Positions 17,938 to 26,175 of a DNA stretch of 64,000 nt are shown here, one piece after another. Where the stretch lies: positions 1-64,000 of the forward strand of contig JANOGW010000012.1 of the NCBI GenBank assembly GCA_031406155.1, read 5' to 3'. A model generated the notes under the pieces. That model was not told where the DNA came from. It saw only the letters and a list, made by a program, of their open reading frames with translations, and searched no databases. The translations under genes and the position numbers were made by a program. Within the stretch, counting starts at the first letter, position 1. Every line of letters starts with the position of its first letter. The DNA comes from JACMNW01 sp031406155. GTDB lineage: Bacteria > Pseudomonadota > Alphaproteobacteria > Rhodobacterales > Rhodobacteraceae.

Positions 17938-18959
17938 TCGACCCGAAGGATATGCAGCATTGCCGTGACGCGATCCGCACGGGATCGCTGTCGTTTCATG
18001 CGGCATCGCAGTTGTTGCCAGCAAAGGTGCGTGCACCGGCACTTGCGCTATATGCCTTTTGCCGTCTTGCCGATGATGCGGTTGATGAAAGCGACGACAA
18101 GGCGCCCGCGGTTCTTGGCCTGCGGGACCGGCTTGATCTGGTCTATCGGGGCTGCCCGCGCAATGCGCCTGCAGACCGCGCCTTTGCCGCAGTGGTGGAT
18201 GACTTTGAAATGCCGCGGGCCTTGCCCGAGGCCTTGCTGGAAGGCCTCGCCTGGGATGCGATCGGGCGCAGGTATCAAAGTTTCCCGGATCTTCTGTCAT
18301 ACTGTGCCCGCGTCGCTGCGGCGGTTGGGGCGATGATGTGCGTGCTGATGCGGGTGCGCGATGCGCATGCGCTGGCGCGGGCCTGTGATCTGGGTCTGGC
18401 CATGCAACTGACCAATATCGCGCGCGATATTGGCGAGGATGCGCGGGCGGGGCGGCTGTATCTGCCGCTGGACTGGCTGGCCGAACAGGGCATTGATCCA
18501 GAGGAATTTCTGGCCAATCCGGCAGCCTGTCCGAAAATGCGCCACCTGACCCGGCGCTTGCTGGTCGCTGCGGCCAATTTGTATGTGCGCGCCGAAACGG
18601 GTGTTGCTGCCCTGCCATTGGCCTGCCGACCGGGCATTTTTGCTGCACGGCATGTCTATTCCGGGATCGGCGGCGAGGTTGCCCGGGGTGGGTATGACAG
18701 CGTCACCCGGCGCGCGCGGACATCGCGCCATCAGAAGCTGGGCTGGCTGTCGCTGTCGCTTGCCCGTTCTGGCCTGTCGGTCGTGCAGCCCCGTTCGGCG
18801 GTGCTGTACGCGGCGCCCGCAGCAGAGGTTGAATTTCTGGTGCAGGCGGCCGCCCGCAAATCTGTCAGGACGGGTCGGTCCGAAGCGCTGCTTGACGTGT
18901 TTGCGCAGCTTGAGGCAAAAGATCGCGCACAACTCAGCTTGGCACGCGCTGGTGCATGA
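17934..18959 (+). CDS. crtB: Phytoene synthase CrtB
   Basis: Condenses two geranylgeranyl diphosphates to phytoene. The 341 aa protein carries the two aspartate-rich magnesium-diphosphate motifs: ADDAVDESDD around residue 45 and NIARDIGEDARAGRLYLP around residue 160, with the QLT residues before the second. It overlaps crtI by 4 bp, and the pair is the canonical crtIB unit. The tspO start follows 36 bp downstream, so crtI-crtB-tspO may be one transcript. Prenyl-transferring trans-isoprenyl fold is expected throughout, with no truncation. Confidence 0.96.
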   Translation: MIDPKDMQHCRDAIRTGSLSFHAASQLLPAKVRAPALALYAFCRLADDAVDESDDKAPAVLGLRDRLDLVYRGCPRNAPADRAFAAVVDDFEMPRALPEALLEGLAWDAIGRRYQSFPDLLSYCARVAAAVGAMMCVLMRVRDAHALARACDLGLAMQLTNIARDIGEDARAGRLYLPLDWLAEQGIDPEEFLANPAACPKMRHLTRRLLVAAANLYVRAETGVAALPLACRPGIFAARHVYSGIGGEVARGGYDSVTRRARTSRHQKLGWLSLSLARSGLSVVQPRSAVLYAAPAAEVEFLVQAAARKSVRTGRSEALLDVFAQLEAKDRAQLSLARAGA

Positions 18960-18995
18960 CATAGGTCGTTGGCATCGCGGCTAAAGGTGAATGCT

Positions 18996-19457
18996 ATGGA
19001 CTGGGCGCTGTTTGCTACATTTATGGCCTCTTGCAGTGCTGCCGCTGCGACCGGTGCAATGTTCCAGCCGGGGGAGTGGTATTTTGGGCTGAAAAAGCCC
19101 TGGTGGACGCCGCCTAACTGGCTTTTTCCGGTTGCCTGGAGCACGCTTTACATCTGCATGGCAGTGGCCGCGACGCGCGTGGCAACTTTGCCGGACAGCG
19201 GGCAGGCACTGGCCTTTTTTGCAGTGCAGATCGCGCTGAATACGCTTTGGACACCGGTCTTCTTTGGCTTGCATCGCCTGCGTGCCGCGATGGTCGTGAT
19301 GGTTCTCCTGTGGCTTGGCGTCGCCGCAACCATGTTGGCCTTTTTCGCCTTGGATACGTTGGCCGGGCTGCTGTTTGTGCCGTATCTGGTCTGGGTCAGT
19401 GTCGCGGGCATGCTCAATCTGTCGGTGCTGCGCCTGAACCGCAACTTGGCGCTCTAA
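18996..19457 (+). CDS. tspO: Tryptophan-rich sensory protein TspO
   Basis: Outer-membrane or envelope porphyrin-binding protein that in Rhodobacter sphaeroides modulates oxygen control of photosynthesis genes. 153 aa from the ATG at 18996 (MDWALFATFMASCSA), preceded by AAGGTGA. Five hydrophobic helices and the hallmark WYFGLKKPWWTPPNWLFPVAWSTLY stretch are present, as is ALNTLWTPVFFGLHRL in the second half. An alternative in-frame start 27 bp upstream is less likely. Its position after crtB is the same as in R. sphaeroides. The last 4 bp overlap the convergent crtC gene. Confidence 0.94.
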   Translation: MDWALFATFMASCSAAAATGAMFQPGEWYFGLKKPWWTPPNWLFPVAWSTLYICMAVAATRVATLPDSGQALAFFAVQIALNTLWTPVFFGLHRLRAAMVVMVLLWLGVAATMLAFFALDTLAGLLFVPYLVWVSVAGMLNLSVLRLNRNLAL

Positions 19458-20299
19458 TCGGCAAATCGCCATCCCGCCCGGCGTGGCACCCGGACCGCCA
19501 GCATCGTCTTGATCGCCGGGTTGGCGAAACGGTGCAAATCCAGTGCCTCGTGCACGCCGGTCACGGTTTCGCCGTCAATCACCGTCTGCACAAGCGACCG
19601 GCTGTAGAACGGCGCGTCCAGCAAGGCTTTGGTCTGGCGGGGTTCATGTCCCGCATCGCAGCGCGTTTCACGCGAAAGCTGCCATGCGGTGCGCGCAATC
19701 GGTGCCAGTGCGGGCGGCACGATCTGGCGCGCGCTGCCGGTCGCCGTGAAATCCAGACCCAGTGCAAGCGTCGTGCCATCGCGGCGGATGCCATCGTAAA
19801 AGCACGTCGTGCCGCCCTGCGCGCGCGGATAGCGGCCCCAGGTCCAGCGCAGGAAATCCGCCTCCAATGCCGCGGTGCCGAAATTCGCGTCAAAATAGCC
19901 GTGGCCCGCCCATCGATGGCCTTGGGTCAGATCCACCTCGATGCGCGCAGATGGTGCGAAGGGTCGCCAGATATGGCTGCCATTCGGGGTCAGCATTGCC
20001 TCGACATCGCTGATGCCAGTTGGGGTCAGCCGGATCTGGCCGCGCACCCGTGACACCAGCGGCAATGCCGACACCTCGTCCACGTCGATCACCAAGGTGC
20101 CGCCGTCCCAGCGCATCCGGCTGGGGCCTACCTGCAAGGCGTCGGGGCTTTGGCGCAGTGCCGCCCGGCCGCGATCTGTCATCGTGAAACGCCCGCCGGG
20201 GCCGTAGGTCACGACATTGATGCAGCAATGGTTCGCAGGATCGCGCCGCCCTGACCACGCGTACCATGGCGAGAAGACCGATCCGATGAAGCCGATCAC
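19454..20299 (-). CDS. crtC: Carotenoid 1,2-hydratase CrtC (start uncertain)
   Basis: Adds water to the 1,2 double bond of neurosporene-type carotenoids. Starting at GTG 20299 the protein has 281 aa and begins VIGFIGSVFSPWYAWSGR; later segments CCINVVTYGPGGRFTMTDRG and HRWAGHGYFDANFGTAALEADF are hallmark CrtC sequence. Similarity to the family, by my recall, extends about 30 residues further upstream (PDGYAWWYVDGVSDDGRR) in the same open frame, inside the crtD 3' end, yet no ATG, GTG or TTG precedes it in a reasonable position; an ATT at 20425 would fit. The full N-terminus is therefore unsettled. Follows crtD on the same strand and converges on tspO. Confidence 0.85.
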   Translation of the reverse strand: MIGFIGSVFSPWYAWSGRRDPANHCCINVVTYGPGGRFTMTDRGRAALRQSPDALQVGPSRMRWDGGTLVIDVDEVSALPLVSRVRGQIRLTPTGISDVEAMLTPNGSHIWRPFAPSARIEVDLTQGHRWAGHGYFDANFGTAALEADFLRWTWGRYPRAQGGTTCFYDGIRRDGTTLALGLDFTATGSARQIVPPALAPIARTAWQLSRETRCDAGHEPRQTKALLDAPFYSRSLVQTVIDGETVTGVHEALDLHRFANPAIKTMLAVRVPRRAGWRFAD

Positions 20300-20370
20300 C
20301 GAAACCGCGCGACGCCCGTCATCCGATACGCCATCGACATACCACCAGGCATAGCCGTCGGGTGCGACGC

Positions 20371-21858
20371 TTACATCAAAGCGAGGTCGCTCAGTATCGC
20401 CTCGGCCGCGTGCTTGCCGGACAATGCCGCCATCGGCACCCCCGCCCCCGGATGCGCGCCGCCCCCCGCCAGATACAGACCCGTCACCGCTGTCCGCGCG
20501 CTCGGCCGCTGAAACGGCGCCAGCAGACCCTGCGGTGAGCGCCCGTAAATCGCCCCCTGCGACGCCGGAAAAAGGGCTGCAAAGCCCGCCGGACCCGTCA
20601 GCGCCGTATCGGATGGCGCTGGATCGAAGCTGAGCCCGAACTTCGACAGGCGTTGGAAGGTTCTGATCCGACATTGTTCGATATCTCCGGCGCTTTGGGT
20701 GGTTTTGGTGGGGGCATTCATGATGATCTGAAACCGTTCCTGCCCCGCAGACGCGGTATCGGTCTGCCGATCCTGAGCACAGATATAAAGAGTGGGGTCG
20801 TGCGGCATTTCGCCCTTTGCGATCGGGCCGAATTCGCCCGCCGGATCGGTTGCGAAGAAGATGTTGTGCAGTGCCAGGTTCGGGCCGGTGCATTTTGCGG
20901 CGAATGTCCAGACCCAGGCAGACAGGCTACGCGGATTGACGGCGGCGGCTGGTAAGGCCCGCTGCGACCCGTTGCCTAGCAGCCCCGCCACCAGAGCCGC
21001 CGGATCGCCATTGAAGACGACGGCATCGCATTTCAGCACCCGGCCATCGGACAGTGCTACGCCGGTCACCCGCCCGCCTTGTCGTTCGATGCTGCGCGCG
21101 CTTACCCCAAAGTTCAGGATCACCCCCTTCGTGCGGGCAAGATCGGCGAGGGCAAGCGCCAACCGGTGCATGCCGCCCTGAATCGCCCAGACCCCCTGCG
21201 CCTCGGCCCGCCAGATCAGTGCCAGAACGGCGGGCGACAGGTCAGGCGCGCCGCCAACATAGGTTGAATAGCGCCCGAACAACTGCCGCAAACGCGGGTC
21301 TTCAAAACTGCGTGCAAGTTGCTTCGCCAGTGTGATCCCCGGCATCAGCGCGGGCCAAAGATCGGGACGGCACAGCGCATTCAGGGCAATGCGCCCGATA
21401 CGTGGCTGCGCTGACTGAATCATGGGTGCATCAAATGCCGCGAACAGGCGCGTCGAGAACCGGTTGAACCTGCGAAAATCGGCTTCGGCGCGGCTGCCCC
21501 CGAAGGCGGCAATTGCGGCCGCACTTTCCTCGGTGTCGGCATGCAGATCCAGCGTGCTGCCATCCGCCCACCAATGCCGCGCCAGAACGGACTGCGGGGT
21601 CAGTGTCAGGTGATCCTCCAGCCTGCTGCCGGCCTGTGCGAAGACGTCGTCAAGGACATAGCGCATCGTCAGGACTGTCGGCCCGGCGTCTACCGGCCCT
21701 GCTGCACTTTGAACGACGCGCATTTTGCCACCGGGCGTGGGCTCCGCTTCGATCAGGGTCACATGCGCGCCCCCCCGCGATGCAAGCCGAACCGCCGCGC
21801 AAAGCCCGCCAATGCCTGCGCCTATCACGATGATCTTGTTGGAAGGCATAGTTTTCAT
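20371..21858 (-). CDS. crtD: Hydroxyneurosporene/methoxyneurosporene desaturase CrtD
   Basis: FAD-dependent carotenoid 3,4-desaturase that follows CrtC and CrtF in spheroidene formation. From ATG 21858 the protein is 495 aa. IIVIGAGIGGLCAAVRLASRGG is the FAD fold, PVDAGPTVLTMRYVLDDVF follows, and the C-terminal LYLAGGGAHPGAGVPMAALSGKHAAEAIL is the family signature. An internal ATG at 21849 is another start option; the longer frame to 22002 covers the promoter and is rejected. Two PpsR operators lie between this gene and crtE. Its 3' end probably overlaps the true crtC start. Confidence 0.94.
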   Translation of the reverse strand: MKTMPSNKIIVIGAGIGGLCAAVRLASRGGAHVTLIEAEPTPGGKMRVVQSAAGPVDAGPTVLTMRYVLDDVFAQAGSRLEDHLTLTPQSVLARHWWADGSTLDLHADTEESAAAIAAFGGSRAEADFRRFNRFSTRLFAAFDAPMIQSAQPRIGRIALNALCRPDLWPALMPGITLAKQLARSFEDPRLRQLFGRYSTYVGGAPDLSPAVLALIWRAEAQGVWAIQGGMHRLALALADLARTKGVILNFGVSARSIERQGGRVTGVALSDGRVLKCDAVVFNGDPAALVAGLLGNGSQRALPAAAVNPRSLSAWVWTFAAKCTGPNLALHNIFFATDPAGEFGPIAKGEMPHDPTLYICAQDRQTDTASAGQERFQIIMNAPTKTTQSAGDIEQCRIRTFQRLSKFGLSFDPAPSDTALTGPAGFAALFPASQGAIYGRSPQGLLAPFQRPSARTAVTGLYLAGGGAHPGAGVPMAALSGKHAAEAILSDLALM

Positions 21859-21889
21859 TTGCAGCGATTGTTGACTTAAGCACCTAAAC

Positions 21890-21907
21890 TGTCCAGTGTG
21901 ATTTACA
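21890..21907. promoter_or_regulatory. PpsR/CrtJ operator 1, crtD-crtE intergenic
   Basis: TGTCCAGTGTGATTTACA, TGT-N12-ACA spacing. It starts 32 bp from the crtD ATG on the divergent side. Confidence 0.85.
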
Positions 21908-21913
21908 CAAGTA

Positions 21914-21931
21914 TGTATCATGCAGTTTACA
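21914..21931. promoter_or_regulatory. PpsR/CrtJ operator 2, crtD-crtE intergenic
   Basis: TGTATCATGCAGTTTACA, TGT-N12-ACA. It is 24 bp from operator 1 (start to start) and ends 33 bp before the crtE ATG; the pair should bind PpsR tetramers side by side. Confidence 0.87.
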
Positions 21932-21964
21932 CATTCACGTTGTCGCCCTGCCACCGGAGGCCCG

Positions 21965-22855
21965 ATGTCTATCACCGAACGGATCGAAACCGCCACCGCC
22001 ACCGCGATTCTCAGGGCTCAGGGCAGTGGTGCGCGCAACCACGACGCGCCCGCCAGACTTTCGCAGGCATTGCATTACGCGGTAACCCCCGGGGGCGCAC
22101 GCATCCGCCCGACGATACTGCTGAGCGTTGCGATGGCCTGCGGCGACGACAGGCCGGCATTGGCGGACGCGGCGGCGGTGGCGCTGGAACTGATCCATTC
22201 CGCCAGCCTTGTGCATGACGATCTGCCCTGCTTTGACAATGCCGACATCCGGCGCGGAAAGCCCACGTTGCACCGCGCTTATTCCGAACCCTTGGCGGTG
22301 CTGACCGGTGACAGCCTGATCGTGCTGGCGTTTGACGTGCTGGCAGATGCGGCCGGTGCCGATCCGCGACGTGCGCTTGACCTGATCCGTGTTCTGTCAC
22401 GCCGGACCGGCATGCCCGATGGCATCTGCGCCGGGCAGGGCTGGGAAAGCGAGCAGGAGGTCAATCTGTCTGCCTATCACCGGGCCAAGACCGGCGCACT
22501 TTTCATCGCGGCGACCCAAATGGGGGCCATCGCCGCAGGTCAGGATAGTGAGCCGTGGGAAGAGCTTGGCGCGAGGATCGGCGAGGCGTTTCAGGTGGCG
22601 GACGATCTGCGCGATGCGCTGTGCGATGCGCATACGCTGGGCAAACCTGCCGGGCAGGATGCGGCACATGGCCGGCCCAATGCGGTTGCCGAACTGGGGG
22701 TGCAAGGCGCCATCCGACGGCTGAAGGACATTCTGGCCGGTGCAATCTCGTCGATCCCGGCCTGCCCGGGCGAGGGTATGCTGGCCGAAATGGTGCGCCG
22801 CTATGCCGAACAGATGACGCCGGTCGGCGGGGCTTACACGCAGGCGCATGCGTAG
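21965..22855 (+). CDS. crtE: Geranylgeranyl diphosphate synthase CrtE
   Basis: Makes C20 geranylgeranyl diphosphate for both carotenoids and the bacteriochlorophyll tail. From ATG 21965 (MSITERIE), preceded by GGAGG, the protein has 296 aa. The first aspartate-rich motif is HDDLPCFDNADIRRGKPTLH, the second is QVADDLRDAL; the spacing is that of a short-chain prenyl diphosphate synthase. It is divergent from crtD with two PpsR operators between. Its stop overlaps the crtF start by 8 bp, so translation is coupled. Confidence 0.95.
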   Translation: MSITERIETATATAILRAQGSGARNHDAPARLSQALHYAVTPGGARIRPTILLSVAMACGDDRPALADAAAVALELIHSASLVHDDLPCFDNADIRRGKPTLHRAYSEPLAVLTGDSLIVLAFDVLADAAGADPRRALDLIRVLSRRTGMPDGICAGQGWESEQEVNLSAYHRAKTGALFIAATQMGAIAAGQDSEPWEELGARIGEAFQVADDLRDALCDAHTLGKPAGQDAAHGRPNAVAELGVQGAIRRLKDILAGAISSIPACPGEGMLAEMVRRYAEQMTPVGGAYTQAHA

Positions 22856-23999
22856 CGCAGACATGATCGACGCGCCGCTCGCCGGGTCGCGCACCAAGGC
22901 CGGCCTTCGCGAGCGGTTTTTTCGGTTGGCGGCATCACGCGGGTTTCAGGTCTGGGCGGCGCGCACGCCCTTTGTGCGGCGGATCGCGCGGGCGCAAGGG
23001 GCGGCGCTGTTCGATCTGGTGGCGGGTTTCGTGAACGCGCAGGCGCTGATGGCGCTGGTGGAACTGCGGGTGCTGCACCTGCTGCAAGACGGGCCCCGAC
23101 CGACAGCAACGCTGGCGCGACTTTGCGCGGTGCCAGAGGAACGGATGCAGGTTTTGCTGCAAGCGGGGGCTGCCTTGCGCCTGCTGCGGCGCAAGCGGAA
23201 CGGCCAGTTCGGGCTGGCCCTGCGTGGGGCCGCGATGCTGGGCGTGCCGGGGCTGGAGGCGATGGTGCGCCATCATCGCGCGCTTTATGCTGATCTGGCC
23301 GATCCGGTGGCGTTTCTGCGCGGCGGTCAGCAAACCGAACTTGCCCGGTTCTGGCCTTATGTTTTTGGTGCCGCCGGGGCGGTCGATCCGCAGGTGACCG
23401 CGACCTACTCGCAACTGATGGCTGACAGTCAGGCGCTGGTGGCCGAAGACACGCTGCGGATGGTCGATCTGCGCGGCGTGCGGCGGCTGCTGGATGTGGG
23501 CGGTGGCACGGGTGCGTTTCTGGTGGCGGCGGGGTTGGCCCATCCCGATCTGCAGCTTGGTCTTTTTGATCTGCCGGTGGTGGTTGGCGGGGCCGCGATC
23601 CGCAGTGCCGAGGCGGGATTGTCGGGGCGCATGACGATACATCCGGGCAGCTTTCGCGATGACCCCCTGCCAACCGGGGCCGATGCGATCAGCCTGATCC
23701 GGGTGCTGTATGACCATGATGATCAGACCGTGACCAGACTGCTTGCCGCCGTGCATGCGGCGCTGCCACCGGGTGGGCGCGTGATCGTGTCTGAACCGAT
23801 GTCGGGTGGGGCGAGGCCCGATCGCGCCACGGATGTGTACTTTTCGATTTACACAATGGCGATGCAGACCGGCCGCACCCGTTCGGGTCCAGAGATCGCC
23901 AGCCTGCTGCACGGCGCCGGATTTGTAAATCCGCGCGTCATTTGGGGCTTCAGGCCCTTTGTCACCTCGGTTGTCACCGCCGAACGCGCATCCGGCTGA
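22848..23999 (+). CDS. crtF: Hydroxyneurosporene O-methyltransferase CrtF
   Basis: S-adenosylmethionine-dependent methyltransferase that methylates the C1 hydroxyl made by CrtC. The 383 aa protein has an N-terminal winged-helix-like dimerisation part (LMALVELRVLHLLQDGPRPTATLARLC), then a SAM-binding loop LLDVGGGTGAFLVAAG and the downstream SLIRVLYDHDDQTVTRLL and GGRVIVSEPM segments typical of this O-methyltransferase family. Start ATG 22848 overlaps the crtE stop; ATG 22863 is an alternative. A 133-bp gap with the bchC operators follows. CrtCDF together indicate methoxylated carotenoids. Confidence 0.93.
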   Translation: MRSADMIDAPLAGSRTKAGLRERFFRLAASRGFQVWAARTPFVRRIARAQGAALFDLVAGFVNAQALMALVELRVLHLLQDGPRPTATLARLCAVPEERMQVLLQAGAALRLLRRKRNGQFGLALRGAAMLGVPGLEAMVRHHRALYADLADPVAFLRGGQQTELARFWPYVFGAAGAVDPQVTATYSQLMADSQALVAEDTLRMVDLRGVRRLLDVGGGTGAFLVAAGLAHPDLQLGLFDLPVVVGGAAIRSAEAGLSGRMTIHPGSFRDDPLPTGADAISLIRVLYDHDDQTVTRLLAAVHAALPPGGRVIVSEPMSGGARPDRATDVYFSIYTMAMQTGRTRSGPEIASLLHGAGFVNPRVIWGFRPFVTSVVTAERASG

Positions 24000-24016
24000 A
24001 CTCATTTCACGTAATC

Positions 24017-24034
24017 TGTCAATTATGATTGACA
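24017..24034. promoter_or_regulatory. PpsR/CrtJ operator 1 upstream of bchC
   Basis: TGTCAATTATGATTGACA, a near-perfect palindrome with TGT-N12-ACA spacing. It begins 17 bp after the crtF stop. Confidence 0.92.
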
Positions 24035-24042
24035 CTACAGAG

Positions 24043-24060
24043 TGTCAGATTAAAGTGACA
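24043..24060. promoter_or_regulatory. PpsR/CrtJ operator 2 upstream of bchC
   Basis: TGTCAGATTAAAGTGACA, TGT-N12-ACA, 26 bp from operator 1 start to start. It ends 72 bp before the bchC start. The pair should govern the bchCXYZ-puf superoperon. Confidence 0.9.
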
Positions 24061-24132
24061 ATACAAACCGCAAGTCAGCCAGCTCTCACACGGGACAGCA
24101 TGCCAGGCGGGCCGTCAGAAGGGGGGAGTCAC

Positions 24133-25089
24133 GTGAGAACAAACGCAGTCATCCTTTCCGGGCCAAAACAGTTGTCACTGCGCGAAGTGTCACTCACACC
24201 GCCCGGCCCTGCCGATGTCGTGGTGGAAATCGCCCATTCGGGTATCTCGACCGGCACCGAAAAGCTGTTTTGGGCCGGCACGATGCCGCCTTTTCCCGGC
24301 ATGGGCTATCCGCTGGTGCCCGGCTACGAGGCTGCGGGCGAAATTGTCGAAGCGGGCCCAGCGTCGGGTTTCGTTGTCGGGGAACATGTGTTCGTGCCGG
24401 GGGCCAGTTGCTTTCAGGATACCGAATCGGGCCCTGTGCGGGGGCTGTTCGGTGGCGCGTCGCGGCATCTGGTGACCCCTGCCGCGCGGGTGACACGCAT
24501 TGATCGCGGCTTCGGGGCCGAAGGGGCGCTGCTGGCGCTGGCCGCCACGGCGCGGCATGCCATGGCCGGGTTTGACCGTGCGTTGCCCGATCTGATCGTC
24601 GGCCACGGTGTGCTGGGGCGTCTGTTGGCGCGCCTGACGGTGGCTGCGGGTGCGAAGGCACCGACGGTTTGGGAAACCAATACCGCGCGGCAAACCGGTG
24701 CAATCGGCTATCAGGTGGTGCATCCGGACGCCGATCCGCGCCGCGACTACCGGGCGATATACGACGCATCCGGCGCGCCAGATTTGTTGAACACCTTGAT
24801 CGGGCGCATCGCGCGCGGCGGTGAAGTGGTACTGGCCGGGTTTTATACCGCCCCCATCAGCTTTGCCTTTCCGCCCGCCTTCATGAAAGAGGCGCGGTTC
24901 AGGATTGCCGCCGAATGGGCCCCGGACGATCTGACCGCCACACGTCAACTTGTTGAATCGGGCGCGCTTTCCTTGGCTGGGCTGATCACGCACAGCCGCC
25001 CCGCGACGCAGGCCCTTGCGGCGTATGAGACTGCCTTTACCGATCCTCACTGCCTGAAAATGATACTCGACTGGAAGGGCCACGCATGA
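24133..25089 (+). CDS. bchC: Bacteriochlorophyllide a dehydrogenase BchC
   Basis: Oxidises the 3-hydroxyethyl group of bacteriochlorophyllide to acetyl with NAD. The start is the GTG at 24133 (VRTNAVILSGPKQLSLREV), giving 318 aa, the normal BchC size; a longer frame begins inside crtF and lacks support. Medium-chain dehydrogenase features include HSGISTGTEKLFWAGTMPPFPGMGYPLVPGYEAAGEI and the dinucleotide loop LIVGHGVLGRLLARL. It overlaps bchX by 4 bp and opens the bchCXYZ-puf superoperon under two PpsR operators. Rossmann glycines are intact. Confidence 0.94.
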   Translation: MRTNAVILSGPKQLSLREVSLTPPGPADVVVEIAHSGISTGTEKLFWAGTMPPFPGMGYPLVPGYEAAGEIVEAGPASGFVVGEHVFVPGASCFQDTESGPVRGLFGGASRHLVTPAARVTRIDRGFGAEGALLALAATARHAMAGFDRALPDLIVGHGVLGRLLARLTVAAGAKAPTVWETNTARQTGAIGYQVVHPDADPRRDYRAIYDASGAPDLLNTLIGRIARGGEVVLAGFYTAPISFAFPPAFMKEARFRIAAEWAPDDLTATRQLVESGALSLAGLITHSRPATQALAAYETAFTDPHCLKMILDWKGHA

Positions 25090-26090
25090 CGCTTGATATT
25101 CCGAACCTCAGGGACTTTGATCAGCGCCTTCGCGATGAAGCCCATGAAGAACCAACGCTGGAAATTCCGCAGGGCGAACCGACCAAGAAAACGCAGATCA
25201 TCGCGATCTACGGCAAGGGCGGCATCGGCAAATCGTTCACTCTGGCCAACCTCAGCCATATGATGGCCGAGATGGGCAAGCGGGTGTTGCTGATCGGCTG
25301 CGATCCGAAATCGGATACCACCTCGCTGCTGTTCGGTGGCAAGGCCTGCCCGACAATCATCGAAACCTCTACCAAGAAGAAGCTGGCCGGGGAAGAGGTG
25401 AAGATCGGCGATGTATGTTTCAAGCGCGGCGGTGTCTTTGCGATGGAACTGGGCGGGCCGGAGGTAGGCCGCGGCTGCGGTGGGCGTGGCATCATTCATG
25501 GCTTTGAATTGCTGGAAAAACTGGGCTTCCATGACTGGGATTTCGACTATGTCCTGCTCGATTTTCTGGGTGACGTGGTCTGCGGCGGGTTCGGTCTGCC
25601 GATCGCGCGGGATATGGCGCAGAAGGTGATCCTTGTCGCCTCTAACGATCTGCAATCGCTGTATGTGGCCAACAACGTCTGCTCTGCGGTGGAGTATTTC
25701 CGCAAGCTGGGCGGCAATGTCGGTATCGCGGGGCTGGTGATCAACAAGGATGACGGCACGGGCGAGGCGGCGGCCTTTGCGGCGGCGGTGAGGATACCGG
25801 TACTGGCGGCCATTCCGCAAGATGATGATCTGCGCAAGAAATCCGCGAACTATCAGATCGTTGGCAGCTACGAGTCTCAATGGGGCCCGATGTTCGCGGC
25901 CCTTGCCGAAGCGGTGGCCGTAGCACCGCCGGTACGCCCGGCACCGGTGACGCAGGACGGGCTGCTGAACCTGTTTTCTGCCGAAGCCACCGGTGCTGAT
26001 TTTGTCCTGACCCCGGCCACGGATGAAGACATGCGGGGCAAGTTCGCAGTGCTGAAGAAATCCTTGGAAGTGGTGTATGACCATGTTTGA
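25086..26090 (+). CDS. bchX: Chlorophyllide a reductase iron protein subunit X
   Basis: ATP-dependent nitrogenase-like iron protein delivering electrons to BchY-BchZ for B-ring reduction. The 334 aa protein has P-loop YGKGGIGKSFTLANLSHMMAEMG, the two bridging cysteines in GGPEVGRGCGGRG and DVVCGGFGLPIARD, and a switch region like NifH. The start overlaps bchC by 4 bp. The stop overlaps a 30-codon reading frame by 8 bp, which in turn overlaps bchY. Length and motifs fit intact BchX and exclude BchL, whose gene lies at 41828-42730. Confidence 0.96.
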   Translation: MTLDIPNLRDFDQRLRDEAHEEPTLEIPQGEPTKKTQIIAIYGKGGIGKSFTLANLSHMMAEMGKRVLLIGCDPKSDTTSLLFGGKACPTIIETSTKKKLAGEEVKIGDVCFKRGGVFAMELGGPEVGRGCGGRGIIHGFELLEKLGFHDWDFDYVLLDFLGDVVCGGFGLPIARDMAQKVILVASNDLQSLYVANNVCSAVEYFRKLGGNVGIAGLVINKDDGTGEAAAFAAAVRIPVLAAIPQDDDLRKKSANYQIVGSYESQWGPMFAALAEAVAVAPPVRPAPVTQDGLLNLFSAEATGADFVLTPATDEDMRGKFAVLKKSLEVVYDHV

Positions 26091-26175
26091 TCTGGACGCT
26101 CTCGCGGCATTGGACCGCGCCTTGACAAAGATCGCTGCCCGTCCCGCCCCTGGCACATCGGTTGCGGCGAAATGA
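26083..26175 (+). CDS. Candidate small ORF (30 aa) between bchX and bchY
   Basis: ATG 26083 overlaps the bchX stop by 8 bp, in the same arrangement (ATG within the last codons) as pufL to pufM, and its TGA overlaps the bchY ATG by 4 bp. The peptide reads MFDLDALAALDRALTKIAAR plus ten residues rich in Pro, Ala and Gly, that is an amphipathic helix with a flexible tail. No homologue is known to me. Such interlocked overlaps favour translation, either to make a real small protein or only to bridge ribosomes from bchX to bchY across the 81-bp gap. It is too short for any functional call. Confidence 0.4.
   Translation: MFDLDALAALDRALTKIAARPAPGTSVAAK

Noticed and set aside
19454..20893. 479-codon frame including crtC
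   Set aside because: The first part lies within crtD in another frame and has no CrtC character; only the last 281-320 codons are family-like.
20371..22002. Long 543-codon crtD frame beginning at 22002
   Set aside because: The first 48 codons cover both PpsR operators and show no family sequence; the protein start is placed at 21858.
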